Below, in pieces: positions 1 to 8,398 of a stretch of DNA of 64,000 nucleotides; within the stretch, counting starts at the first letter, position 1, and each line of letters starts with the position of its first letter. The position numbers and the translations under genes were made by a program. The stretch covers positions 248,001-312,000 of the forward strand of contig NZ_JAHVHU010000007.1 in the NCBI RefSeq assembly GCF_019802045.1, in the 5' to 3' direction. Under the pieces are notes generated by a model. It was not told where the DNA came from. It ran no database searches and saw nothing but the letters and a program-made list of their open reading frames with translations. The DNA is from Membranihabitans marinus. GTDB lineage: Bacteria > Bacteroidota > Bacteroidia > Chitinophagales > Saprospiraceae.

Positions 1-228
1 TGCGTCGAGAACAGCCTGACCTGCCACGGATGCAGTGTTCTTTAAAGGATCCATGGGAAGTTTACCTCCATCGTTGAAAATTTGTGTTATATGAACTCCT
101 TTGTATTGGTCCGATTTCCGAGCAATTACTTCGTCTCCGGGAGACTCCAAGGCCAAACCGATGATATCATACCCTACGGCGAGATTGGCGATGGTGGCCG
201 GCGCAAATACTTTAATTCCTGCTTTCAT
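1..228 (-). CDS. thrB: Homoserine kinase, N-terminal part (cut by window edge)
   Basis: The reverse strand from 228 encodes 76 residues beginning MKAGIKVFAPATIANLAVGY, which is the N-terminus of a GHMP-superfamily homoserine kinase (the APATIANLxxGYD signature). The family phosphorylates L-homoserine to O-phosphohomoserine in threonine synthesis. The ATG overlaps the stop codon of the upstream aspartokinase/homoserine dehydrogenase gene (TAATG), so the two are translationally coupled and act in consecutive steps. The reading frame is open to the window edge and the ATP-binding glycine loop lies outside. thrC would be expected next, to the left, but is not visible. GHMP membership is certain; homoserine kinase is strongly supported by the neighbour. 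Confidence 0.93.
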   Translation of the reverse strand, partial: MKAGIKVFAPATIANLAVGYDIIGLALESPGDEVIARKSDQYKGVHITQIFNDGGKLPMDPLKNTASVAGQAVLDA

Positions 229-2693
229 TAAGATGGGCTAATTTGACTTTCTATATTAATTATTTCAGCAAAAACACCTGCCGCTGTCACTTCTGCTCCC
301 GCCCCGGGTCCTTGAACAACAAGTGATCTTTTGTGGTAGCGATGGGAGGTAAAGACGATCATGTTGTCACTGCCCTCCAAGCTATAAAAAGGAGATTTTT
401 GATCGACGGCTTGCAGGGAAATATTTACTGTATTGTTTTCCATAGTAGCGATAATACGGAGCTTCTTATGGTCTTTGGCTGCTTCCTGTCTTAGGTTTTC
501 GAAATAAGCATCATTGTCCTGCAGGCGTTCAAAGAACTCTTCGGTGGTATCTGCTTCCATACAGTCTGCTGGTAAAAAGGATTCGATCATGACTTCGTCA
601 GGTTCGATTTTCATTCCAGCTTCCCGACTTAAAATAATGATTTTACGTTTGACGTCTGTACCACTCAAATCGATCCGTGGATCAGGTTCGGTAAAGCCAA
701 GTTCTTTAGCTTTTCTTACAATGGTACTGAAAGGAGTTGTTCCATCAAATTCATTGAATATATAAGATAAAGATCCAGAAAGAACACCTTCTATTTTTTT
801 GATTTTGTCACCAGAGTGAATAAGGTTTTGCAAGGTCGATATGACCGGCAAGCCGGCTCCCACGTTGGTTTCATAACCAAAAGTAACATTGTTTCTTTGT
901 GCCAGTCTTTTTAGATTCACATACTCTTCGTAGGAAGAGGAGGTAGCAATCTTATTTGGTGTAACAACATGAATGCTTTCGGCCAGAATGGAGCGGTACT
1001 GCCGTGATATCTCATCGGTGGCTGTATTGTCAACAAATACAGAATTGATCACATTGGCATCATCCATGCGTTTTTTGAAGAGAGACATATCCATTGCCTC
1101 TCCATTTCGTGACAGATCATCTTCCCAGCTCTCCAGGTTTATTCCGTGTTCATCAAAAAGCATTTTCCGGCTATTTGCGATGCCGATTAGCCTGATTTCA
1201 ACTCCACGATCTTCCAATAGAGACTGACTTTGCTCATGAATTTGCTTGATCAATGTGCTGCCGATAAGACCAGTGCCGACGACAAACAAATTGATAACCT
1301 TGATGTCTGACAAGAAAAATCCTTCGTGTAGAGCATTCAAAGCCTTGTTTTCATCCTCTTTGTTGATAACCACCGAAATGTTTCTCTCTGAACTTCCTTG
1401 AGCGATTGCTACTATATTGATACCGTTATTTCCCAGTGAACGCATCATTTTTGCAGCGACACCCGGCACAAATCGCATATTATCACCTATAATAGCGAGG
1501 ATAGAAAGCTCTTTTTCGATGTGCAAATGGTCAAGATCATTCCGTTCGAATTCTCGCTTAAATTCTTCTTGAATGACTTTGCTCGCTTTGCGAACCTGAT
1601 TGGGTAATATTGAAAAACTGATACTGTATTCAGATGAACCCTGTGTGATAAGCATTATATTAATACCAGCATCGGCGAGACATCTGAACAGACGGGCTGC
1701 AGTACCTGGAACACCGACCATCCCATTTCCCTGAAGCGTGAGCAATGCCACATTATTTATGGCAGATATCCCTTTGACTGGATGATCGTTCAGATTGACC
1801 TCCGCTGATATATATGTTCCGCTGTGATCAGGATTCATGGAGTTTTTTATCACCAATGGAATGTTCCGATCCATAGCTGGCTGCATAGTTGGTGCGTAGA
1901 TAACTTTCGCTCCAAAGTGTGACATTTCCACAGCTTCCAAAAATGACATTTTGGGTATGGTAAAAGCTTGCTTTACGCGGCGGGGATCGGTGGTCAATAC
2001 CCCATTTACATCGGTCCAAATTTCGATGAGATCAGCTTCAAGACCTGCACCCAGCAATGCGGCAGTATAATCCGATCCACCTCGACCGAGTGTGGTGCTT
2101 AAACCGCCTTTGGTCGATGAAATAAAACCGGTTACAATTTGAATAGCGGTGCGGTTTTTGTAGTAGTCTGCAATTTTTTGATAAGTCAATCTTAGATGAA
2201 CTTCTGCATTTCCGAAAACGCGATTCGTCTTAATTATCTTTCGTGCATCCAGGTACTCCGAATGCACTCCTAGCTGGTTCATGTATTTGGCAATGATAAA
2301 CGCAGAATACCGTTCGCCGAAGCTTAATACATAATCCATGGTTCGGGGAGAAGCTTCCCATACCAGGTAAATTCCATAAAGGAGGTTCTCCAGGGTTTCG
2401 TGCTGTTCCTGAATCACTTCCATAACCTCTTTTCGGTAGGTCGGATTATCGAACAATTCCGCTATAACGTCATTGTGTCGTTGTATGAAATGATTCAGAT
2501 CTTCCTTGTAATCTTCTTTTCCTTTACTGGCTTTTGTGGCCATTCCGATCAGAAGATCGGTAATACCACCCATGGCGGAGAAAACAACAGTAAAAGGGAT
2601 CCCCTTTTTCGAGTAGCTCTGAAGAATATTTCCAACATTACGAATTCGATCTGCATCCTTGACCGATGAACCTCCAAATTTTAATACGCGCAT
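228..2693 (-). CDS. thrA: Bifunctional aspartokinase / homoserine dehydrogenase I
   Basis: An 821-residue fusion carrying two steps of the aspartate pathway. The N-terminal half is aspartate kinase, with KFGGSSV at residues 4-10 and GRGGSDYTA near 204-212, followed by paired ACT regulatory segments around 320-460 with two ITQGSSE/IAQGSSE-type repeats. The C-terminal half is homoserine dehydrogenase, with an NAD(P) loop GTGLIGSTL near 473 and the catalytic-domain block GAGLPVISTL. Length matches the ThrA family (about 820). The open frame extends 14 codons upstream, but the ATG at 2693 is chosen because homologues begin MRVLKFGGSS. The ACT domains suggest feedback inhibition, presumably by threonine. 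The gene is directly coupled to thrB. Confidence 0.97.
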   Translation of the reverse strand: MRVLKFGGSSVKDADRIRNVGNILQSYSKKGIPFTVVFSAMGGITDLLIGMATKASKGKEDYKEDLNHFIQRHNDVIAELFDNPTYRKEVMEVIQEQHETLENLLYGIYLVWEASPRTMDYVLSFGERYSAFIIAKYMNQLGVHSEYLDARKIIKTNRVFGNAEVHLRLTYQKIADYYKNRTAIQIVTGFISSTKGGLSTTLGRGGSDYTAALLGAGLEADLIEIWTDVNGVLTTDPRRVKQAFTIPKMSFLEAVEMSHFGAKVIYAPTMQPAMDRNIPLVIKNSMNPDHSGTYISAEVNLNDHPVKGISAINNVALLTLQGNGMVGVPGTAARLFRCLADAGINIMLITQGSSEYSISFSILPNQVRKASKVIQEEFKREFERNDLDHLHIEKELSILAIIGDNMRFVPGVAAKMMRSLGNNGINIVAIAQGSSERNISVVINKEDENKALNALHEGFFLSDIKVINLFVVGTGLIGSTLIKQIHEQSQSLLEDRGVEIRLIGIANSRKMLFDEHGINLESWEDDLSRNGEAMDMSLFKKRMDDANVINSVFVDNTATDEISRQYRSILAESIHVVTPNKIATSSSYEEYVNLKRLAQRNNVTFGYETNVGAGLPVISTLQNLIHSGDKIKKIEGVLSGSLSYIFNEFDGTTPFSTIVRKAKELGFTEPDPRIDLSGTDVKRKIIILSREAGMKIEPDEVMIESFLPADCMEADTTEEFFERLQDNDAYFENLRQEAAKDHKKLRIIATMENNTVNISLQAVDQKSPFYSLEGSDNMIVFTSHRYHKRSLVVQGPGAGAEVTAAGVFAEIINIESQISPS

Positions 2694-2747
2694 ATATGAA
2701 TTATATAATAGATTTATCGTTCTTATGACATTCAATCAATAAGGGCT

Positions 2748-2755
2748 CAAAATTA
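2748..2755 (-). promoter_or_regulatory. Candidate -7 promoter element for thrA
   Basis: On the minus strand the octamer TAATTTTG matches the Bacteroidota sigma-A -7 consensus TAnnTTTG and lies about 55 nt upstream of the thrA start. No clear TTG -33 box is seen at the right distance, so this is only a candidate. Confidence 0.35.
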
Positions 2756-2787
2756 TTAATAAATTCTTAGGGACAGGAATAAAAAGG

Positions 2788-3231
2788 TCATTTAAATTTT
2801 CCTTCCAGTAGCGTTTGAACAGATTTGAGATATTCATCTTCTTTTGCCCGCATGATTTTTTGTTCTTCAACCGTCTTATCTGTATATCCACAGCTGTGTA
2901 AAATTCCATGAATGATCACGCGATACAGTTCTTCGTAAAACCCATGAGACATCGTGCAGGCATTGTCCATAACTCGTTCTGTACTTATGTATAAGTCAGC
3001 CGTGAGGGGAGTTTCTGAATAGGTAAATGTGATAATATCTGTGAAATAATCGTGGTTCAGGTATTGCTTATTGATGTCCAGCAAATATTCATCAGAGCAA
3101 AAAATAATAGATATTTCTCCGATTGGCGTATCCCTTTTTTCTTGATTGATGGTTCTGATTATCCATTTGCGGATATCTTCTTCTTCATCCCAGGGAAAGT
3201 CAACATCGTGGTGAAAAAATGATATTTCCAT
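2788..3231 (-). CDS. ybeY: Endoribonuclease YbeY, rRNA maturation
   Basis: A 147-residue YbeY-family metalloprotein acting in 16S rRNA 3'-end maturation and ribosome quality control. The signature near the C-terminal third reads HGILHSCGYTD: the first two zinc-ligand histidines are present, while the third ligand position is Asp instead of the His of proteobacterial YbeY. From memory, Asp at this place is usual in Bacteroidota. The open frame reaches 12 codons further upstream into the neighbouring gene. The ATG at 3231 is preferred because it starts one nucleotide after the stop of the RsbW-like gene and gives a normal N-terminus (MEISFFHHD). It is the last gene of the DUF4175-RsbW-YbeY operon. 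Confidence 0.93.
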   Translation of the reverse strand: MEISFFHHDVDFPWDEEEDIRKWIIRTINQEKRDTPIGEISIIFCSDEYLLDINKQYLNHDYFTDIITFTYSETPLTADLYISTERVMDNACTMSHGFYEELYRVIIHGILHSCGYTDKTVEEQKIMRAKEDEYLKSVQTLLEGKFK

Positions 3232-3232
3232 T

Positions 3233-3625
3233 TTATAGTTTAAATCTAAGGACAACGGATTGACCATTTTTTATAAAATCAACCTTATCCGTTAAATGGC
3301 GCATAAGGTGAATCCCTCTCCCTCCGGGCAGTGACAGGTCCAATTTGGAAGTGGGATCTTGAACAGCAGATGGATCAAATCCCCTTCCCTGATCTTCAAT
3401 CTGAACCACGAGATAATCATCAACGACTTTTTCGGAAATAATGACCATTTTAGAAGCGTCCAACTGATTACCATGGATGATTGCATTGTTGACAGCTTCC
3501 ATAATAGAAAGACGAATATCCACGAACTTCGGCGGATCAATCTGATAATGTTTTTTCAACCGGGTTATAAAATCATCAATCAATTTGATGTTTTCAAGTT
3601 CCGATGCGAAAACAAGTTGTGACAA
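3233..3625 (-). CDS. RsbW-like anti-sigma / HATPase_c_2 ATP-binding protein
   Basis: A 130-residue single-domain GHKL ATPase of the RsbW/SpoIIAB type. It shows the N-box EAVNNAIIHGN near residues 43-53, a G1 box DQGRGFDP near 78-85 and a G2 box GGRGIHLM near 100-107. Family members bind sigma factors or anti-anti-sigma partners and may phosphorylate a serine on the latter. No partner gene is visible here. The start is a TTG four nucleotides after the stop of the DUF4175 gene; no in-frame ATG gives the full domain. The stop is separated from ybeY by one nucleotide. The target and signal are unknown. Confidence 0.88.
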   Translation of the reverse strand: MSQLVFASELENIKLIDDFITRLKKHYQIDPPKFVDIRLSIMEAVNNAIIHGNQLDASKMVIISEKVVDDYLVVQIEDQGRGFDPSAVQDPTSKLDLSLPGGRGIHLMRHLTDKVDFIKNGQSVVLRFKL

Positions 3626-3629
3626 AGCG

Positions 3630-6600
3630 TTATCGGTTTTTCAGGTCTTCGTAATATTCTTCCACCAATTGTTTATAATAAGGCTTTAGTGCCGGAGAAA
3701 GTTTCTGATACGGTGTGATTTCTTCTCGTCGTCTTTCAAGGTATTTTTGCAGGTCAGGAGGGAGTGTCCTGGGGACATTTTTAGCTTCCTCAGCTTTCCG
3801 CTGTTCATCCATCTCTTGTTCCCGCTCTGCTTTTTCAGCTTCAAGGAGCCTCGTTAATATCTCCTGTTGCCTTTGCATCATTTCGTTGGTTAGCTTTTTA
3901 TTGACCAAGTCTGTTTCCATGCCATCCATCATATCTATTAGCTGCTGGAGTTGCTTGGAACCCTTCCCTTGCTCCATTAATTTTTGCTGTTTTTCTTCCA
4001 GCATTTTACGTAATGCAGCTTGTTCGGCTGCGGTTTGCGCAAAATCTTTACTCATTTCCCCTCCTTTACCTTTTCCTTCCTGTCTTTTTTTGGCCATATT
4101 TTTCATTTCCTCGGTCAGCTTTTTCTGTCCTTCTGTAATTTTATCCATTGGAACTGATCCAGAACTATTACCTGGATTTTGACACATGGCACTAGGCTGA
4201 GCCATTTGCATTTGCATGTTTTGCAAAGCTTCCGTCAGCATCAGAGCCAGATCATTTACATTTTTCATGGTCCTGCGCTGGTCATTGGCAGCATCTGACT
4301 TTTCTTGCTCTTCCATAAGTTTTAAACTCTTTTCAAGGTGCGTGTCGATGAGATTCACTTTTTCGGTGACTGTGGTTTCGATTTGAGCGTTTCGACCAGC
4401 CAGAGCCATGAGGCTGTCCCGAATCAAAGAAAAATTGCTTTTAAGCTTAAATTGGTCACGTACTTTTTCAACATACTGCGGAGTGGCGTAAGACAGAGGA
4501 GCAACCTCATCGATGAGGGTTTCCTGATCAAAGGAAAGCCTGACCAGGTTTTCAAGAATTTGTCGGAGTGTTTTAATGTCTTCTTTAGCTTGTTGTTCCT
4601 GACCACTTTGCATATTTTGCTGCATGGATTCTGCCATTTGTTGCATTTTGTCACCCGCATCTTTTTGCTTTTGACCCGCTTTTTGGGGAGATCCGGACTG
4701 CATTTCTTCCATGCTTTGGTTTTGGTCTTTTTTGATGTCTTCGGAAGTTGTTTTGGGATCATCCATTTTGGCAGGAGACTCCAGGGATTTATTTTTTTCA
4801 TGGAGTTCCTCCAATTTTTGGCTGATTTTCTCAAACTCCTCATTCAGCTTTTTTTGTTTTTCTATATTTTCTTCCTGATTTTTATCCGATGGCCCTTCTT
4901 TATTCTCTTCACTATTCTCTGTGCTATTCTTTTCCTTATTATCCGACTCCTTACTTTCTTCTGAATTCGGATCTTCTTCTTCACCTGCTTGATTTGTATT
5001 TTCTGAATTGTTATCTTGATCCTCTTCCATTTTTTCTTCGATATTTTGCCGGGCAAGTTCTTTTTGTTTTTCGGCCAACTCCTCCAGCTTTTCTGCCTGA
5101 TCCATCAGATCACTTTCCATTTCAAGTTTTTTATACAATTGTTCCAGTCGCTTGAGATCCATTTGTGTCTGATTCATCTCCTGAGACATTTGTTCGAGCT
5201 CCTGGATTGCTTCATCTTTCTTCATTTTATCCATTAACTCCTGTATTTTCTGCATGAGTTGTTCCAGTTTTGGATTCTGAGCTTGTTCCATCATCTTTTG
5301 GATATCTCTATTGTTCTGCTGGTCGGTATTTTTGAATTCCTCCTGATTTCGAGAATTCTGCTCATGCATTTGTTGTGTTTCCTGAAGTTTTTGCTGAATA
5401 GCGTCTTGGTTTTTCAGCAACTCTTCCATTTCTTTTTTCCGCTGCCAGGAAAGCTCTTTTTCCTGAAGCAGTTTATTGCGAAGTTCTTCGGTCGATTTGA
5501 TCAATTCCTCTTGGTTTTTGAGGATATCTTCCAGGTTGGAATTGATTTGTTGTTCGGTTTGTTCTTCCAATTCTTCAAACTCTTCGATGGTCTTTTGAGT
5601 CCACCTCTGGATGGCAGTTTTTGAAGATTTGCTTCCACGGACTCCATCGTTGTCAAAAACTTCAAAGTAATACCACAACGCTGCACCGGGAGCCAGGTCA
5701 AAGTTTTGTATATCTATGATCTTGTCAAAAGTCGCGGCTTTTCCTGTTGTATTTGACAGGACTTCGGAGTGGAATTCAATATCTTGATCCGGGTTGGCAC
5801 CTTCAGGTACAAGAGCGTAGTTGTAGGTTATTTTCCGGATCCCGTAATCATCCGATGCTTCTCCCAGAATATAATGAATTTTAGGATTGAGACTGTCCTT
5901 TTCATTTTGAAGACTGATGCGCGGGTATTCATCTGGAATCGATTCTATGAAGTATTGTACTGAGTCTGCACGTGGAATGTCGGACGAATTGAAGACAAGC
6001 CGATAGTCGGTATTACGATAGATGCGCTGACCAAACTTCGCGATATTGTTACTCGTATTAAGAACCGTGTCGACCCCTTCCTTATTCAGTTTCAGTCCCA
6101 GTTTAGACATGTTTTCGGTATCAAATGTCCACATAACCTTGGTACCTGCGGGCACGATAAAATCGCCTTCATTGAGTAGAGATTTGTCTTTTATTCCGGT
6201 ATAGTCAGGAAAGTCCAGATCAATTTTCATACGAGCTAATGAAGGTTTTTTGAGTATCTTAATCTCATAAGGTACAGATGAAAATCCATTGGCAGAAAAG
6301 AAGAATCGGGTGTCATTCCCCACATTTTTCAGTGTATATGAAAACTGTCCCAGGTCATTTTTTTTCATCTTATACTGAAAATTGTCAATCGTGATAAAGG
6401 CTTCTTGCGGCAAAACGCTGCCTTCCGTATTCATGAGTATTTCAATGTCTTCAAACTGAGGTAAAGAAAGATCTGTGTTCTCCAGCTGAAAATCAAACGG
6501 TGCTTGTCGCTCAAATTCTTCATTATTGTGAAGAAGACGATACGACGAATCTGTGATCATACTGGGTGCACTAAAAAGCAGTACGATAAGTATCAGAAAG

Positions 6601-7091
6601 GGCGGAAGTGCATAGCGCAGATATTTACGATTTTTCGAAAGATCAATGGCTTTGGGGAAGGAGATCAGTTTGATCTCATTAGTTTTTTGTTCGATACTGT
6701 GTAATAATAGGTCGTTTTCCGTTTGCCCGGTTTGTCGGGCAAGTTGAAGTATATTTAATAATTTGTCCTTGACTTGAGGAAAATGATCACCGATAATACG
6801 GGCAGCTTCTTCCTGGTCCAAGGTTTGACCGATTTGAAAAAAACGAAATATCGGGCGAGCAATCCAGTGGATAAAAGAAAGTATTAAAACACCTAATCCG
6901 CTGTAAAATAACACTTTACGAGTGGATGAAGAAAAGTAAAACTGGGATTCCAGAACATTAAAAATTATAAAAAGAAAGAGGTTGAGTCCGATAAACAGCA
7001 ATGTCCCTTTAATCAACTGATTTGTATAGTATTTGCGGATAAACCTGTTCAGTTTTTGTATTAACTGCTCGTAACCGGTAGAATTATTCAT
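3630..7091 (-). CDS. DUF4175 family membrane-anchored coiled-coil protein
   Basis: A very large (1153 aa) protein. Two hydrophobic segments lie near residues 28-46 and 58-76, and a third near 159-177. They are followed by a predicted extracytoplasmic beta-rich region (about 200-490) and a long Gln/Glu/Lys-rich coiled coil covering about 500-830 and 950-1110, with many EELxxK and QQxM repeats. This layout matches the DUF4175 family found in Bacteroidota; its function is not established and I do not assign one. It is the first gene of an operon with the RsbW-like ATPase and ybeY, joined by gaps of 4 and 1 nt. The strongly biased composition produces several long shadow reading frames on the opposite strand. 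Confidence 0.85.
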   Translation of the reverse strand: MNNSTGYEQLIQKLNRFIRKYYTNQLIKGTLLFIGLNLFLFIIFNVLESQFYFSSSTRKVLFYSGLGVLILSFIHWIARPIFRFFQIGQTLDQEEAARIIGDHFPQVKDKLLNILQLARQTGQTENDLLLHSIEQKTNEIKLISFPKAIDLSKNRKYLRYALPPFLILIVLLFSAPSMITDSSYRLLHNNEEFERQAPFDFQLENTDLSLPQFEDIEILMNTEGSVLPQEAFITIDNFQYKMKKNDLGQFSYTLKNVGNDTRFFFSANGFSSVPYEIKILKKPSLARMKIDLDFPDYTGIKDKSLLNEGDFIVPAGTKVMWTFDTENMSKLGLKLNKEGVDTVLNTSNNIAKFGQRIYRNTDYRLVFNSSDIPRADSVQYFIESIPDEYPRISLQNEKDSLNPKIHYILGEASDDYGIRKITYNYALVPEGANPDQDIEFHSEVLSNTTGKAATFDKIIDIQNFDLAPGAALWYYFEVFDNDGVRGSKSSKTAIQRWTQKTIEEFEELEEQTEQQINSNLEDILKNQEELIKSTEELRNKLLQEKELSWQRKKEMEELLKNQDAIQQKLQETQQMHEQNSRNQEEFKNTDQQNNRDIQKMMEQAQNPKLEQLMQKIQELMDKMKKDEAIQELEQMSQEMNQTQMDLKRLEQLYKKLEMESDLMDQAEKLEELAEKQKELARQNIEEKMEEDQDNNSENTNQAGEEEDPNSEESKESDNKEKNSTENSEENKEGPSDKNQEENIEKQKKLNEEFEKISQKLEELHEKNKSLESPAKMDDPKTTSEDIKKDQNQSMEEMQSGSPQKAGQKQKDAGDKMQQMAESMQQNMQSGQEQQAKEDIKTLRQILENLVRLSFDQETLIDEVAPLSYATPQYVEKVRDQFKLKSNFSLIRDSLMALAGRNAQIETTVTEKVNLIDTHLEKSLKLMEEQEKSDAANDQRRTMKNVNDLALMLTEALQNMQMQMAQPSAMCQNPGNSSGSVPMDKITEGQKKLTEEMKNMAKKRQEGKGKGGEMSKDFAQTAAEQAALRKMLEEKQQKLMEQGKGSKQLQQLIDMMDGMETDLVNKKLTNEMMQRQQEILTRLLEAEKAEREQEMDEQRKAEEAKNVPRTLPPDLQKYLERRREEITPYQKLSPALKPYYKQLVEEYYEDLKNR

Positions 7092-7310
7092 TGTTCTGCT
7101 CGTTTAATCATGGGTGTCAGCTAACTCTAACGTTGCTTCTGCGCATTATCTGTTGAATGCTCACAAATTTGTGCATTTAGAGTAGTCAAATTGACTTTTA
7201 ATGTGCTGATCAAACAATAAAATATAGAAATTGATTATATTTCACTTGGAAATCGAATGCATGATCCCACTTAAAGGAACTATTTGTTTGTAAAAAAAGT
7301 TTCAATTTAC

Positions 7311-7523
7311 ATGAACTGGCGAAATATTTTAGAAAAACAGGCTTTTGGAGTTTGCAGTTCCATCGCAGATTCTGCCGGATGGACCGTAGATCGGGTCCGG
7401 GTATATTTTGTTTACCTGTCTTTGCTCACTTTTGGATCACCTGTCATCGTTTATTTGTTTTTCGCTTTTTGGATCCATTGGAAACAGTATATACAGGGAC
7501 GACGTCCTTTGCAGTATCTATAG
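7311..7523 (+). CDS. Small PspC-domain membrane protein
   Basis: A 70-residue protein consisting almost entirely of a PspC domain: an amphipathic GVCSSIADSAGWTVDRVRV stretch followed by one hydrophobic segment (about residues 33-55). PspC-family proteins are small membrane proteins linked to phage-shock/envelope-stress responses in other phyla; the role here is unknown. An in-frame TTG at 7284 would add nine residues, but the ATG at 7311 (MNWRNILEKQ) starts the conserved region and is preferred. It ends immediately next to the stop of a convergent small gene. Confidence 0.7.
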   Translation: MNWRNILEKQAFGVCSSIADSAGWTVDRVRVYFVYLSLLTFGSPVIVYLFFAFWIHWKQYIQGRRPLQYL

Positions 7524-7739
7524 TCAAATAGCCAATATGGACGAATCTTGTCCGATTATGGCCCGCATGGTATCGACCTGTATGGGGTGGTTGGTTTTTT
7601 GAATGTATTCAGATGTTCTGAAATGCAATCTTTCACATTCTTTTTGATTGAATACGGTCAGACAATCCGGAAAGCAAATAAAAAACAATCCAAGACAGCC
7701 GGCGATAAATACAAATAATTGTAGAAATCTTAGCTTCAT
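7524..7739 (-). CDS. Small hypothetical exported or membrane-anchored protein
   Basis: A 71-residue open frame starting with a basic N-terminus and one hydrophobic stretch (MKLRFLQLFVFIAGCLGLFF), followed by a short polar tail. It could be a signal-anchored peptide or small lipoprotein-like product, though the Cys at residue 15 is not in a good lipobox. It converges on the PspC-like gene with no spacing. No family is recognised, and it may not be translated. Confidence 0.4.
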   Translation of the reverse strand: MKLRFLQLFVFIAGCLGLFFICFPDCLTVFNQKECERLHFRTSEYIQKTNHPIQVDTMRAIIGQDSSILAI

Positions 7740-8058
7740 AAAAATATCGGTTTTTGAGATGATAAAACAAATATATGGCTTTTTATCAATCTTTAAAAAT
7801 ATTTGATTAACAAATAATTACGTTACTTCACGTCAAGTTTTAGTGTAATCATATTGATTTTAACCGTCATGTTTACTTGTATAGATAATGAGTGGTTAAA
7901 ACATGGCTGTTTTAACATTTGAACCAATTCGTGTCATTATTTTGATTACATAGGAGAGGAAGTATTCTGAGATTGCAATCAGATCCTACTAAATTATCCG
8001 GCAAATTCATTGGTATAGTCCATAGAAATCACCTACTTTTGACAGGAAAATACGGATT
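7740..8058. other. AT-rich intergenic region upstream of the DUF3467 gene
   Basis: This gap separates a minus-strand small gene from the plus-strand DUF3467-aminotransferase pair. Apart from the promoter at 8010-8041 it holds only AT-rich sequence. No open frame, hairpin with T-tract or repeat was recognised. Confidence 0.5.
8010..8041 (+). promoter_or_regulatory. Bacteroidota-type promoter of the DUF3467 gene
   Basis: A TTG box at 8010-8012 is followed after 21 nt by TACTTTTG (8034-8041), a perfect TAnnTTTG -7 element. The start codon at 8059 would leave a leader of roughly 12 nt. This is the best two-box promoter seen in the window. Confidence 0.65.
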
Positions 8059-8370
8059 ATGGAAGAGAAAAAAGTTGAGAATCAAATGAATATTGAAATT
8101 TCGGAAGAAACAGCCGATGGAATTTATTCCAACTTGGCCATTATTTCTCATTCCAACCAGGAATTTGTAGTGGACTTTGTTCGGATGATGCCCAACCTTC
8201 CCAAAGCAAAAGTGAAAAGCCGGATTATATTGAGTCCGTCGCATGCTAAGCGGTTGATGCTTGCCCTGGAAGAAAATATCAAAAAATTCGAAAAGCAACA
8301 CGGAAAAATTAAAGATGGAGGAGCACCTATGCCACCCATAAATTTCAATATTCCAAACGCTGAAGCCTGA
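8059..8370 (+). CDS. DUF3467 domain protein
   Basis: A 103-residue protein matching the small DUF3467 family: an N-terminal NIEISEETADGIYSNLAII core, the segment EFVVDFVRMMP and a SPSHAKRLMLALEENI helix. The family is widespread, cytosolic and of unknown function. Here it has its own promoter and precedes an aminotransferase gene by 28 nt on the same strand, so the two may be cotranscribed. The ATG at 8059 is the only plausible start. Confidence 0.88.
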   Translation: MEEKKVENQMNIEISEETADGIYSNLAIISHSNQEFVVDFVRMMPNLPKAKVKSRIILSPSHAKRLMLALEENIKKFEKQHGKIKDGGAPMPPINFNIPNAEA

Positions 8371-8398
8371 TTTACCTGACCTTCAAATCTTATCCACA

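Noticed and set aside
4338-4964. Hydrophobic plus-strand frames opposite the DUF4175 gene
   Set aside because: Phe/Leu-rich products are the expected complement of Lys/Glu/Gln-rich coiled-coil codons.
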